DNA of 64,000 nucleotides from the NCBI GenBank assembly GCA_032622095.1, contig CP136061.1, forward strand, positions 261,178,077 through 261,242,076. The letters are read 5' to 3'. The first letter of the stretch is position 1. Each line of letters opens with the position of its first letter. This DNA comes from Siphonodentalium dalli (Eukaryota > Mollusca > Scaphopoda > Gadilida > Siphonodentaliidae). The position numbers were made by a program, and so were the translations under genes. Below, piece by piece: positions 13,260 through 24,624 of the stretch. The notes under the pieces are model-generated. The model was not told where the DNA came from, made no database searches, and was given only the letters and a program-made list of their open reading frames with translations.

Positions 13260-14398
13260 CAATGAGACATCCGCGAAGATACATCCGCGAATGCATACAA
13301 CCTTCAAAAAGGCTAACCGGTCCCTTGCAATGATCAGACAGCTAGAAATATTTATGTGCGGTCTGTGCCTTTTTTTAATTTGCCTACTTGACGGAACCGG
13401 CGGAAGGTTGTGGGTTAACAGTTCCGTTTCCGCTCGAGATATCGAGTTGAGGATTGGACCTTTGGTATACACTGGTATATTCGGCGTGATAGTGCATGTG
13501 CCATCTCGATCGGACCCCTATGTGCAGTACGATCGGTGCGGTCTGCTGCGTTCCGATAAGGTCGGGTGCTGTCGGGTGCGCTTGGGTGCGTTCAGTTGCG
13601 GTCGGCTTTTTGTAAGACCGCTCATCGTTAATTGTCGTTTACCAATGTTCTTTTCTTCCGCACGAATAAGCAGTAGGAAACCTTATGGAGAATTAGTGGT
13701 AAATATGGAATAGAGAGAGAGATATATATAATTTATTTTCGTGACATGTGTATATATGCATATTCAAATACAAATTAATGGAAAAAATACAATAAACACC
13801 GGCCAATAAGGTCTATACCGGTATGTCACGCTTAATATCAATCAGTTTGCATATGTGTAAGGAATATTTTGCGTATCAATTCCTGCAAAATATAGTTAAA
13901 AGAAAATTAACCTTTCATTCTAATTCATTGCATATATGTATTAACCACTAATATAATCGGTAGCTTTTCTATTTACATGGTTAATTCTTTCTTTTGCCGA
14001 AAGCGTCGGAGAGATACTTAGATAATTGTCGTGGATAACATATTATTTCTGCTAATGCGTCCTCAAAATTTCCTTCCGATACCAATTAAGAGTACATTTA
14101 AGGTATTTTCTCACGGGCATTACTTGATTATATCTAACCTTTCTTTACTAAGTACTCATTGACGAGAAGTTCCGTTGGGAGCCACTGGTGGGTATTTTAA
14201 AACTTATTAATAGAACAATTCCCACAAAATAATATGAATCTTTATGTAATTCTGCTTAATTTTTCCTGAACACCCCTTCAGATGAATAACAGACTATTTA
14301 AAGGTAATTTTACTTGTAAAAGCTTTTACGTTGTGGATGGATAAGGGTGATATAATGGCACTGGGTACTTCAGATTCCGTTTATAGTATATCCGTGTC
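13260..14398. other. Unassigned interval before the receptor gene
   Basis: No gene, long repeat or RNA gene was recognised. A GC-rich patch at 13500-13615 repeats GGTGCGGTC/GGGTGCG words. The 140-codon plus-strand frame spanning it has no recognisable domain and biased, repeat-driven composition, so I do not call it a gene. Confidence 0.5.
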
Positions 14399-14510
14399 AA
14401 CCAATCAAAATTACGCTTCGGAAAGTGAAGACGGCCGCCAGCCAATCAAATACCGTGTATCATTTCTCACCGAAAAGTAGTAGGCTGTCAGCCAATCAGA
14501 TACCGCGGAT
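14399..14510. promoter_or_regulatory. Cluster of three CCAATCA motifs upstream of the GPCR
   Basis: CCAATCA occurs at 14401, 14442 and 14492, all in the same orientation and 41 and 50 bp apart. The second and third lie in a longer shared word, GCCAATCAAATACCG versus GCCAATCAGATACCG. CCAAT boxes are the known binding site of NF-Y in animal promoters. The cluster lies 450-560 bp upstream of the receptor start codon. A promoter role is inference, as no TATA box or transcript evidence ties it to the gene. Confidence 0.35.
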
Positions 14511-14959
14511 CGTCGGGAGTCAATGCCAATAGCATCTTTTAGACCCAAGATTCAGTTCCTTTGCTTTAAGCCTAAAGCGTCAATCAGACAGTTTATAGAA
14601 ATCTTTACTATTTAAATGTATATTTGTATATTTCATAATTAAGTGGGAGAATAAATTTAGTATAGAACAAATTAAAGACGACACAACACGAGTGATGTTA
14701 GTCTCCCCGTAGATATAGATGCCTGTATGCGTGGCGTTATTAATATGGATGTTTTTGTTCCTGGTTATATCGATAAATTGTCCGTTAGAATTCAATTGAA
14801 GCACAGTCTCTGACAATCTATAAATCTCGTTATCACTTACTGACACACACCAGCGACACATCATGCATGTCCGCTCGTTCCTGTAGCTGAATACTTGAAC
14901 ACGCTCATACTAGGATATATTCTCGGAAGGCCATAGCAGTTTCTATAGCAACCAGCATC

Positions 14960-16006
14960 ATGGAGTCTGTTTTTGAGGTGGAAATAAACCAATCAGGAAA
15001 CAGCAGCGACTGGGCGGATGAGTCACAAAAATCCGTATATTCAATTGTAACAACGTGGATGTGGATGTTAGTGGGTGGATGTTTTGTTTTTCTGGGAATA
15101 ATCGGGAATATATTGGTTACTATGGTTTTCTGTCAGCCATCAATGATAAAGAAACAGTCTGCTATTTACTTCATTGGATTGGCGATCGCCGATATTATAA
15201 ATGTGTGCGCCTTTGTCCCGCATTACTTGACATACACTTTTCAATCGAATGTTATTTCGATTTCTTCCACCACGTGTAAGGTTACGCAGTTCGCAACATA
15301 TACTTTTGGAGATATATCTATTTGGTTTCTTGTTATTCTGGCAATCGACAGAACGTTGGCGGTTCGGTTATCCGAGATACCCAGAGAAATAGACAGAAAG
15401 CGAACGCCAATCATCCGATTATTATTCGTAACATTTCTCGCTTCGTTAGCAAACGGCCACCTAATATACGGATTTGAGAAAGACTCCGGAAATGAGTCTG
15501 CGTTTGGTTGCGCATTCCATGGCCCAGACGTCTACATGTATTTCACGGATAATATATGGAATTGGTTAGACATCGCAAAATATTCTGCTATCCCTGTCGC
15601 AATACTTGTAGTCTGCAATGCCGTCATTATTAAGGCAATCAAAGCAACACGAAAATCGCTGAGTAGCGTCAATGGAGATCGTAAGCGACAGAAAGACAAG
15701 ACAACATCGTCGCTTACGGCCATACTAATCGCAACGACTATTCAGCTTCTCGTTACCACGTTACCTATCGTTGTTGCGCTGTCGGTCGTTAACTACCTGA
15801 GGCCAGTCATGAACGAGGAAATGAACTTTGTCATGTCCAGTCTATCACTATTATCGATGGGTAACAACGCCCTGAATTGTGTTACGTACTGCTTGTCTGG
15901 AAGACGATTCAGATCCGAGTTAATCTTCATTGTGACAAGAAGACCGCGAAATAAATTTAGTAACAGCGGAACATTTTCAAAAAGAGCCGATATATCCATG
16001 CATTAA
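14960..16006 (+). CDS. Rhodopsin-family (class A) G-protein-coupled receptor, single exon
   Basis: This is a 348-residue seven-transmembrane receptor, predicted to sit in the plasma membrane and couple an extracellular ligand to G proteins. The N-terminus has N-glycosylation sequons at N10 and N14. TM1 (about 35-58) holds GN with N50; TM2 has LAIAD with D78; C106 at the top of TM3 can pair with C184 in loop 2. The DRY position reads D130-R131-T132. TM5 has P212, TM6 has P269 in TTLP instead of CWxP, TM7 has N306-CVTY310 instead of NPxxY, and GRRFR follows as helix 8. The conserved TM4 tryptophan is absent. The layout, with NxxxY and YCLSGRRFR, resembles invertebrate FMRFamide/myosuppressin-like peptide receptors, but the ligand cannot be named. 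The ATG has a good context (A at -3, G at +4). Length is normal for the family and no intron is needed. An upstream non-coding exon is possible. Confidence 0.93.
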   Translation: MESVFEVEINQSGNSSDWADESQKSVYSIVTTWMWMLVGGCFVFLGIIGNILVTMVFCQPSMIKKQSAIYFIGLAIADIINVCAFVPHYLTYTFQSNVISISSTTCKVTQFATYTFGDISIWFLVILAIDRTLAVRLSEIPREIDRKRTPIIRLLFVTFLASLANGHLIYGFEKDSGNESAFGCAFHGPDVYMYFTDNIWNWLDIAKYSAIPVAILVVCNAVIIKAIKATRKSLSSVNGDRKRQKDKTTSSLTAILIATTIQLLVTTLPIVVALSVVNYLRPVMNEEMNFVMSSLSLLSMGNNALNCVTYCLSGRRFRSELIFIVTRRPRNKFSNSGTFSKRADISMH

Positions 16007-16390
16007 TTATACATGTTGATAATCGGTGTGGTTTTCATTACGGCAATGTGTATTTGTTGTGCAATTAGTGTAACTCGACATACAACTGTACATGCATACC
16101 CAGTTGGGGTTTGCATTGGCGACTGGACAGTTCACTCTTTGCTGTGGTGTGTCATCTTGCTGTGCATATACCATTATGCATAGAGTAAATTTCATTTCGC
16201 TGTGTGTTTCTATGACCCAGCTTAACTTGTTCTGGCATATTAAAATAGAACAGTCATGGAATGTCCTCCGAACAATCTACTGAAACAGTTCTGACAGTAA
16301 TGGGGTCACATAGCTAGCGATTAACATGACTAATATCTGGTACATTTAAACATACTCCTCGCGCAAATATGTTCATAATCGACCTACGGA

Positions 16391-16771
16391 AGTGTTAGCC
16401 CAGTGGTTAGAGTGTCTGACTTGTAATGGTGTTAATGCACCGGCGTGAGTTCGCGCCCTGCCGATGGACTATCGTCTCCGAATTAAGCGGTGTGTGTGCT
16501 ATATATAGCCACACACTGTTTCAAATCTCGCGCGTTTTGACCCTTGGGCAAGGTCACTTGTACTGTGCTTGCTTCGTCGTACCTAGACGAGAAATAGGGA
16601 CCTGGTTGTTGGATAAGTGTAAGCCGAGAGTAATCTTGTGAAGCGCCACTATGGCAGCATGCAGAATATTTGACATTACTCAACAGCTGGGATAACAATG
16701 TGAAGCGCTTAGGGACCTCACGGGGATATGATGCGCTATATAAGCTCCATTATTATTATTATTATTATTAT
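16391..16771 (+). mobile_element. tRNA-derived SINE with (ATT)n tail
   Basis: A pol III A box, TAGCCCAGTGG (16396-16406), is followed about 50 bp later by a B-box-like GAGTTCGCGCC (16447-16457), as in tRNA heads. The 3' part carries GTGAAGCGCTTAGGGACC and GCGCTATATAAGC, then an ATT trinucleotide tail. A second, split copy lies at 57345-57535 plus 59666-59800 and shares GACCCTTGGGCAA, GAAATAGGGAC and the tail. It lies about 390 bp downstream of the receptor gene in the same orientation. Confidence 0.85.
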
Positions 16772-16905
16772 ATCCACATAGGTTCACGTTGGATATTTGA
16801 TTCTGAAGTTAGTCCCATATAGACATTTTAAAGAGCGTACATATACTAAGTCGTGAGTTGTATTATTAGTGTTAGTTTCCGCCCATAATGAACTTATAAT
16901 AACTT

Positions 16906-16985
16906 ATTATAGTTTTAGTGCCATTATCGACTCAGAATAACTTATTATTAATAAAGTTATTATGAGTCGGTAATGGCACTAAAAC
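16906..16985. repeat. Long inverted repeat (hairpin) around TTATTAA
   Basis: TTTTAGTGCCATTATCGACTC... is mirrored by ...GAGTCGGTAATGGCACTAAAA with arms of about 33 bp and only a few mismatches. A small foldback element is the simplest reading. Confidence 0.75.
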
Positions 16986-18151
16986 GCTCTCATTTTTCAG
17001 TTCGTTGTGGACTCAACATGAGATGATTTTACGCCGATTATGAACCTAAAACAAATGCTAGTATAAACCCATAATGTGCTGATTATCGGGAGAACAGGTT
17101 GTACATTTATACATCAGTGTTGACGTTTGATCACTCCCATGCCACAAATCAATATGCTGTTTTAATAAATCACCGACTCGTCACACATAGCTGAATCCGT
17201 AATATGGTCGATAAAGGGTTTGACCTAGAATAGATAGGGACTAAGTTGGTTTTTATTCAATTTTGAAGAGGAATATATCCTCTATAACATATCCAATATC
17301 CGCTAAAATTCACTTTTAGCAAATTTCTATTAACGCAACGCAAGTTAAACCCAATGATTTACGTCTTTAAAGTTCGTTTTTTCTGCTTGGAATATATCCA
17401 AAATTAAGGCTAAAACAAATTTGGGCATGCAACACCTTCAATTCATTTTGGAATCATGATTAATTATTAAATGTAATTCAGAACCTGAAGTGCACATACT
17501 TGCGGTGTAAATACTAATTACATTTCCGGAATCTTCAAAACTATCCGCGAAAATAACCCCTGCACGTATGTCGTAATGCTGGTTATACTGTAAAGAAACA
17601 TTCTTCGCTTCATTGGATTAGCACTCCATCTCACCAGATCAAAGATACGGTATATCGTACATTTTATGTATTACTAATTGTCATGCTGCTACCACACCGG
17701 TTTCTTAGTAGACAATTTTGTTCAAATTACTTCAGTCGCCACTTTACAATGGGAATATGCTACCACGCAATGCACACACTCAGTTTTCAGCATTTTGTTG
17801 TTTGAAAATATCTAAGCTATTATTTCTACATTTCTACATTTACCATTCACTCAATGTTGCTATTTATTACGCCACAAGGTGGTGTAAGCTGTTTTTGATA
17901 ATCTGTGGAGCAGTGAGCTAATACATAGGTTTTTGTACCTTGCTCAATCATACCGATAGAATAACGTAAATGCTGAATTTGTAAAGTTAACGCCACCGTA
18001 AATAATATGTTCTTGAAAATATAACTCAAACATACCGATAGAGTCAGGAAATAGTTTATGTAGAATGCTTCTTTCGTTTAATTGAAGCTCACCTCGTTAA
18101 CACACATGCCAATCGTATTTGTTTACAAATTGCATTGGTTGCGACGATTTG

Positions 18152-18217
18152 CAGTAGGTCCCGATTTGTGGAGGTCACTTTGCGGAAGTCCCCGAATTCG
18201 CGGAGGTCCCCTAAAAT
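18152..18217 (+). repeat. Short degenerate 16-18-bp repeat, four copies
   Basis: GTAGGTCCCGATTTGTGG, GAGGTCACTTTGCGG, AAGTCCCCGAATTCGCGG and GAGGTCCCC follow one another. The surrounding 108-codon frame has no recognisable domain. Confidence 0.6.
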
Positions 18218-18849
18218 GGGCGATATATATAGATTTTAATGAGGGAACGGGTGCGTATATGTCAATTGATACGTATCTTAAACAAATAACGACACGATCA
18301 TCACAATATAGGTCTGTTCTATCAATTATATATGCGCCGAGTTCACTTGGTGCAAATCAAACGCCGATAAATATTCTCGTGTACCAGAAGGACTCCTTAA
18401 AGTTGTGAATAAGATGAATATTTATTAGATGTTATTTAACAAGTATTAGTTAGCGCCTATATTAGTGCTAACTAATGAATAATATTTTATATTATAATTA
18501 TATTATAATTTATATTTATGGCTAATAATATGATCTTGGTGGCGTTACCATTTCTGACTATGGTTTTCTTGTGGTTGTTTGTGCAGCAGATATGTGTAAC
18601 ATTAGGAGGAAGGGGAAAACGCGGTGATTCGGTTGCAGAAAACGTAATACGTTTCGCAAATATCTGGCCTCAGTGAATATTGTGATAATAGCGAAATATT
18701 CCTGTTTCATCGTTTGATCGGAGATAACTATGACTACTATTTTAGGACACTGACAATAGGATCTACGCATTTTACCCAGTAGCTCACATACTTTTCTATA
18801 GTAGTGAATATTGACATATTTTATGTTGTATATATAATAACTAGCCTAA

Positions 18850-19270
18850 AAGAGGTACGTTTGTGGGTACCCGTTTCAAGGTGAAGATCACCTCAGGCGG
18901 AAAAACTTAGCTAGCCCTAAGTACGTAAGAATCACACATTACGCTCATGTCTGGATACAGTCACGCTCACGTGTGGACCCAGACGTAAGAATCACATTAC
19001 ACACATACGCTCTTTATCAACGACACTGCGGATACGAACGCTCTTTAACTATCAACGCGATAACCCCACCGTGCCAAATGGCGGTTATTTTTGTGACTGA
19101 GAGTGGAGAATGTGTGCTCTGAGCTTCTCCAAAACGGCGGTAGACACTGTCCGTGTGTTTTTAACCTTAGATTGGAAGTTTGAGCTCAATCGGTCCAGCC
19201 GTTTTCCCGGCCATAGCTAACAGACAAACAACAAACAGACAGACAGAAGTCCCAAAATATATAGTAGATA
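18850..19270 (+). mobile_element. Probable 3' end of a non-LTR retroelement
   Basis: The segment ends ATCGGTCCAGCCGTTTTC, then AACAGACAAACAACAAACAG and a short AT tail (ATATATAGTAGATAAATG). Such GGTCCAGCCGTTTT...ACAGACAGACAGA endings are common at the 3' ends of invertebrate non-LTR retroelements. Upstream are duplicated short words (GACGTAAGAATCACA-like at 18925 and 18980; ACGCTCTTTA-like at 19008 and 19038). No ORF remains and the boundaries are approximate. Confidence 0.5.
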
Positions 19271-19607
19271 AATGATAGTCGGTCATATTCGCGAGACTGC
19301 TCTGAGTACATATATTTTTGCTTCTAGAAAAGGTCACAGAATCAATACACTCCTATTAATTAAACAGTACAAATAAAACTGCGTTATTTTCTGTTTTTGG
19401 GCGCCCAAAAAGTCCAGATTAAACGTTGTATGAGAGATACATTAGAGAGTATTTGCATATCTCTTATCAAAATTTCCATTATACTCTGAAATCATTCTTC
19501 TCGCATAATTCGAAAGCTTGCTCACTCTTATATGACTAGCTATTCAATTTTCCACACATTGTAAATATCATTCGATTTTGTCCACTTTTGGCGGCCATTC
19601 TGGGAGA

Positions 19608-21044
19608 GACATTCTGCCGATATGGTTTACGACTAAGCACTGTGTGTGTGTATTTTATTACTAAATTTGTATTAGTTGGTGCATCTTACCACATAAATTA
19701 ATAATTTTCAGACATTCTGCCGATATGGTTTACGACTAAGCACTGTGTGTGTGTATTTTATTACTAAATTTGTATTAGTTGGTGCATCTTACCACATAAA
19801 TTAATAATTTTCAGACATTCTGCCGATATGGTTTACGACTAAGCACTGTGTGTGTGTATTTTATTACTAAATTTGTATTAGTTGGTGCATCTTACCACAT
19901 AAATTAATAATTTTCAGACATTCTGCCGATATGGTTTACGACTAAGCACTGTGTGTGTGTATTTTATTACTAAATTTGTATTAGTTGGTGCATCTTACCA
20001 CATAAATTAATAATTTTCAGACATTCTGCCGATATGGTTTACGACTAAGCACTGTGTGTGTATTTTATTACTAAATTTGTATTAGTTGGTGCATCTTACC
20101 ACATAAATTAATAATTTTCAGACATTCTGCCGATATGGTTTACGACTAAGCACTGTGTGTGTGTATTTTATTACTAAATTTGTATTAGTTGGTGCATCTT
20201 ACCACATAAATTAATAATTTTCAGACATTCTGCCGATATGGTTTACGACTAAGCACTGTGTGTGTGTATTTTATTACTAAATTTGTATTAGTTGGTGCAT
20301 CTTACCACATAAATTAATAATTTTCAGACTTTCTGCCGATATGGTTTACGACTAAGCACTGTGTGTGTGTATTTTATTACTAAATTTGTATTAGTTGGTG
20401 CATCTTACCACATAAATTAATAATTTTCAGACATTCTGCCGATATGGTTTACGACTAAGCACTGTGTGTGTGTATTTTATTACTAAATTTGTATTAGTTG
20501 GTGCATCTTACCACATAAATTAATAATTTTCAGACATTCTGCCGATATGGTTTACGACTAAGCACTGTGTGTGTGTATTTTATTACTAAATTTGTATTAG
20601 TTGGTGCATCTTACCACATAAATTAATAATTTTCAGACATTCTGCCGATATGGTTTACGACTAAGCACTGTGTGTGTGTATTTTATTACTAAATTTGTAT
20701 TAGTTGGTGCATCTTACCACATAAATTAATAATTTTCAGACATTCTGCCGATATGGTTTACGACTAAGCACTGTGTGTGTGTATTTTATTACTAAATTTG
20801 TATTAGTTGGTGCATCTTACCACATAAATTAATAATTTTCAGACATTCTGCCGATATGGTTTACGACTAAGCACTGTGTGTGTGTATTTTATTACTAAAT
20901 TTGTATTAGTTGGTGCATCTTACCACATAAATTAATCATTTTCAGACATTCTGCCGATATGGTTTACGACTAAGCACTGTGTGTGTGTATTTTATTACTA
21001 AATTTGTATTAGTTGGTGCATCTTACCACATAAATTAATAATTT
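19608..21044 (+). repeat. 103-bp tandem array, about 14 near-identical copies
   Basis: The unit begins GACATTCTGCCGATATGG and ends TTAATAATTTTCA; starts at 19608, 19711 and 19814 give an exact 103-bp period. Copies are almost identical: one lacks a GT in the (GT)5 tract near 20053, one has ACTTTCTG near 20329, and one has TTAATCATTTTC near 20936. Such homogeneity implies recent amplification or conversion. Each junction reads ATAATTTTCAG, a pyrimidine-AG word like a weak splice acceptor, which may be incidental. No ORF persists. Confidence 0.97.
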
Positions 21045-21223
21045 TCCGATACCAACTGTCATCATGGACGCCATGTTAGGTTACAAAAACTGTTCAAACC
21101 GGATTATGGATATGTTATAGAGGATATATTCCTCTTCCAAATGGAATAAAAGTCAACTTGCACTCGCGGTGTGCTGTTTGTTAGCAGGCTCCAAATCGAA
21201 AACGATGCCGCCATTGTCTATAA

Positions 21224-21468
21224 AAGTTGAAATATAAAACTTACAAATTATCTTTTTCATTTCTTTTATTTGTAATTGACATAGCTTGTCACAAACCAAA
21301 AATCAGCATTATTGACATAATAATGTAAAGGACAATAAACGAAATTGAAATTCCCAACTACACCTTTTACCGGACTCGGCCTCCAGCTCGCAGTTCGACT
21401 TTTAATCATCCACAAATTTCCCATTCTATAAATAAAACACCCATGTTAAGGTCAGCGCCCGCAGCTAT
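21224..21468 (+). repeat. Dispersed repeat R1, copy 2
   Basis: Matches 6398-6652 in the same orientation over about 245 bp with small indels. It directly follows the right arm of the 17243-21159 structure. Confidence 0.8.
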
Positions 21469-21504
21469 CTAGAATCTCTAGGACAGTATACACGCGTAAT
21501 TAGA

Positions 21505-21560
21505 GAGCTGTGTGGGTGGGTGTGAGTGTGGGTGTGAGTGAGTGTGGGTGTGAGTGTGGG
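21505..21560 (+). repeat. GTGGGTGTGAGT microsatellite
   Basis: Imperfect GTGTGG/GTGAGT repetition over about 55 bp. No other function is visible. Confidence 0.8.
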
Positions 21561-21946
21561 TGGCTGTATAGATATACATAAATGCAACCTGAAACTCTAT
21601 GTTCGATGTGCCTCCTTATATTTTACGAACAAATCATTGTCAGTCATTTAAATAAAAAAGTTACATTAACGAATTCATATAGAGGCCGGATTGCACAGAA
21701 ACATCTATATATTTTTTTTAATAATCTGCATGAATAAAACTTGTTCAAGGGCATAGAGGAGTTGTTCCCATATAAGGCTATGGTGGGCGAATTTTTATCC
21801 TGAATCGTCGCATAGGAAATAACGGTCTTATTCGTGTAAAAATCACCAAATTTCAGTATTTGAACTTAGTATTGTTGGCTGTCACACAAAATATGTGCAA
21901 TGTGAATTGTTATGGTATTATATTAGAGTTAATTGACGACACTTAA

Positions 21947-22337
21947 CCCTTTACCCAGCAGAAGGGCCCTGTGCCAATGCATTCTCTTATATATGCGAGT
22001 CGACCATAGGTCGCCTCGCATATATAAGAGAATGCATTGGCTTAACACATTAAAAATTATAAAATTGTTAAAGAATGTAAGAAAAAATGGTAAAAAGTGT
22101 TAAAAAAAGATTTTTTTAGGCCAATGCATTCTCTTATATATGCGAGGCGACCTATGGTCGACTCGCATATATAAGAGAATGCATTGGCACATGGCATAAC
22201 TGTAACCATCACAATGTGGTCAAGGAGCCGGTTCCAATGATATCCATATTTGTATGGTTCTATTGAGACAGACCGAAGATATTTTAGGCTGTTGAAGCTT
22301 TATTTGGCCGGTTTTGGCCGGTTTGTTGGGTAAAGGG
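21947..22337. mobile_element. piggyBac-like MITE (TTAA-flanked) containing a double hairpin
   Basis: TTAA at 21943-21946 and 22338-22341 flanks inverted ends CCCTTTACCCAGCA (from 21947) and TGTTGGGTAAAGGG (to 22337). TTAA duplication with CCC... ends is the hallmark of piggyBac-type elements. The 391-bp body has no coding capacity. Positions 21966-22196 hold a short-spacer version of the double-hairpin element (copy B), bounded by CCCTGTGCCAATGC and GCATTGGCACATGG. Confidence 0.8.
21966..22196. mobile_element. Double-hairpin element, short copy B
   Basis: Both ~70-bp hairpins are present and nearly identical to the other copies. The spacer is only about 90 bp and shares little with the long-spacer copies beyond an AAATTGTTAAAGAAT-like word. 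The outer CATATCAAATCCAGTCG arms are absent, so the hairpin pair alone may be the mobile core. Confidence 0.85.
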
Positions 22338-22341
22338 TTAA

Positions 22342-23450
22342 CGAATAGATTGCAAAAACGCATGATATTAGGCATTTATAAAAAATTAAATAAATGACGA
22401 AACAAAATTTCTTTTTCAATTTATTCCGAAATTAAAATAATGCTTTCTCCTGAAATATGTGAAAACTTATTGCAAGTAAATCGAAGTGTTCTTTTACTCT
22501 ACCCCAAAATTACAGTATTTGCACCATTATCGCTTGTAATGCAAAATGTGCACACGAATGAATATAATGGCCACAATTGAGAGTTATTTACATATCGTTT
22601 ACGAATAATGTGATTAAACAATGATAGTATTAGCCATTTCACGAAACTTTTCGACCTAAAATCGAAAACAAATTATGAAAAATGCGGAAATTGAAATACC
22701 GTTTTCTCCCGAAATAAATGGACACCCACTTCGAGACAGTGCTCAGGTTTTGTCAGGGTGATTCCTGACTTCGCAAAACATTTACAATACACGACAAACC
22801 CCTTTATCGACTTTCAGCAAAAGTTGAATTAACCATACCACACTATTTAGGGAAATGTCAGTATTTGCACCATTATTGTCGCTTGTAAATAGTCATCATT
22901 TTAGAATTATTTGAAAATAACTAACGAATAAATGTTCGACCGAAAACCGAAAAAATACAATTCATTATAGAAACTAAAATAGTATTTTCCCATAAAATAC
23001 GTCCGAATTATATATGCGTAATGGTCATTACAATTGGCATAATTGTTATGTGAAAAACACAGCAGTTAATGTTACCTAGTTTGCTAGCATGCACATGTAG
23101 TGAAAGTGGGCCCCCTATTTGTCAAAGTAAACGAGAAATTGAAAGGTAACCCTCCCCCCCCCCCCCCCGAAGACAGTGGTGGCACCCATATCTCGCCCAT
23201 TGTATTCCGTCCATCTATCGAATGCGACTATGCAGATCAGCTCATAACGTAATATTCACACATAAATTCTCTCTAAAAAAAAAATAGAGTCGATGGACTA
23301 AGTGATATCTAATAAAACAAATTATAAAGAAGCCAATTAACGCCATCGACCGCCGCAGCTTCAACGTATATATGTATAAAACACATTAAAACACATTAGC
23401 ACTGCATCATCAAGTTTGCGATCGTGCACGTAATACTGAACATTACCACA
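22342..23450. other. AT-rich interval with diverged internal repeats
   Basis: No gene is seen. The phrase CAGTATTTGCACCATTAT occurs at about 22512 and 22862, with a diverged TTTCAGTATTTGAAC at about 21853. Each is followed by TCGCTTGTAA- or TGTCAC-like sequence and, further on, by TCTCCTGAAATA or TCTCCCGAAATA. This suggests old, diverged duplications with a period of roughly 350-650 bp. A 15-C run occurs at 23154-23168. Confidence 0.4.
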
Positions 23451-23454
23451 TCGA

Positions 23455-23690
23455 TTTCTTGCACAAACAATCGCTGCGAACACATATAAGATCCCGAACT
23501 AAAACACCCATTTGCTTCTAAATCCGACCAGCAACAGCGTCAATGTCACCAGAAACTCAGGGTATATATTTGTTTGGCCTTACCCCCCATCGACTACTTA
23601 CAGAAACTATCGCTGTGAACACATATAGGATCCAGAACTAAAACCGTTTGCTTCTAAATCAGGTCAGCAGCAGCGTTAAAAGCCTTTGAG
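23455..23690 (+). repeat. Direct repeat pair of about 85 bp
   Basis: ATCGCTGCGAACACATATA at about 23470 recurs as ATCGCTGTGAACACATATA at about 23605. Both are followed by GATCC(C/A)GAACTAAAAC, TTTGCTTCTAAATC and CAGCAGCGTTAA-like sequence. It is a local duplication without coding capacity. Confidence 0.65.
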
Positions 23691-24172
23691 TTACCATTAT
23701 CACAGTCTTAGACACTTTATCTGACCTACAAGCTATTAGTTGCCACTGATATTAGCCCCATGATATATAGGTTTCAATAGTTTATTTGAGTCAGTTGCAC
23801 AATATTTTCATAATCTTTAGTTGACATCTACAGAATAATTATATTAAATATATAAATATCCATTTTTAAACGTGGCTTAAACTTAAGTTAAAGAATCTGG
23901 TCCAGAGCGTCATCATATGAACCCATCGAATCTTTGCTGGTAACTCAATTAAAATGGGAAAGGTTTTATGTACTGTAATCCGAATGCTAAAATCTAAACA
24001 AACAAATAGGTATAAAAATGTTATAAAAATGGAAGGACTTCTGAAATTGAAATTGTTGCGTTTTTATTGATTGTATAACTACGAAATATCTTTTGATTGG
24101 CATCGCTGTTGCATTAGATTCGGTTTAAACAATATGTATTCCTTACCAAAGCAATATTCTGACACATTAAAT

Positions 24173-24516
24173 GGGTACTGTACACTAAATCCGGGCATTT
24201 ATGGGACCATCTCCTTTTTTTACTCAACACACGTAACATATGAAACAAATGAATGAATTTGAGCCATGGATTAGTGCAAAATACACTTGTGTGCTCTATG
24301 AACGGTACACAACATGGTACTTATAACGAAACTGAATTTATGACTGGAGTCATAAATTCATTTTCATTATTACCATGTTCTTTACATCGTTCATAGAGCA
24401 CATGAGTAAATGTTTGCGCTCATCCGTGGCTCAAATTCATTCATTTGTTGCACATATGATGTTGTGTATAAAAGGAGATGGTCACATAACTGGTCGGATT
24501 TAGTGTACAGTCCCCC
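24173..24516. mobile_element. Foldback element with ~165-bp arms
   Basis: The outer ends read ACTGTACACTAAATCCG (from about 24176) and CGGATTTAGTGTACAGT (to about 24511). Within the arms, GACCATCTCC pairs with GGAGATGGTC, AATTTGAGCCATGG with CCGTGGCTCAAATT, and GTGCTCTATGAACG with CGTTCATAGAGCAC. The loop is about 15 bp around GACTGGAGTC. The 61-codon frame at the left edge is not coding. Target duplication is uncertain. Confidence 0.85.
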
Positions 24517-24624
24517 TTTACTTCATAAAGAATAGGGAAGAAGGGGATCTGGGATCAAGCATTAGATTCGGTAAGCTGACACCTTACCGCAAATGCAAGA
24601 ACCGATTGACGGCACACAGAAACA

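Larger units (their letters stand above)
17243..21159. mobile_element. 3.9-kb region bounded by ~60-bp inverted repeats
   Basis: 17243-17302 and the reverse complement of 21099-21159 agree at roughly 85% of positions. Both contain AGAGGAATATATCCTCTATA followed by ACATATCC. This looks like the TIRs of one element starting AAGTTG, but I find no convincing target duplication and no transposase. Inside are a minisatellite (18152-18217), a retroposon tail (18850-19270) and the 103-bp array (19608-21044). Sequence resembling one TIR also occurs near 31998-32050. Confidence 0.5.

Noticed and set aside
13291-13713. 140-codon plus-strand frame
   Set aside because: Runs through a GC-rich GGTGCG repeat patch; residue composition follows the repeat and no domain is visible.
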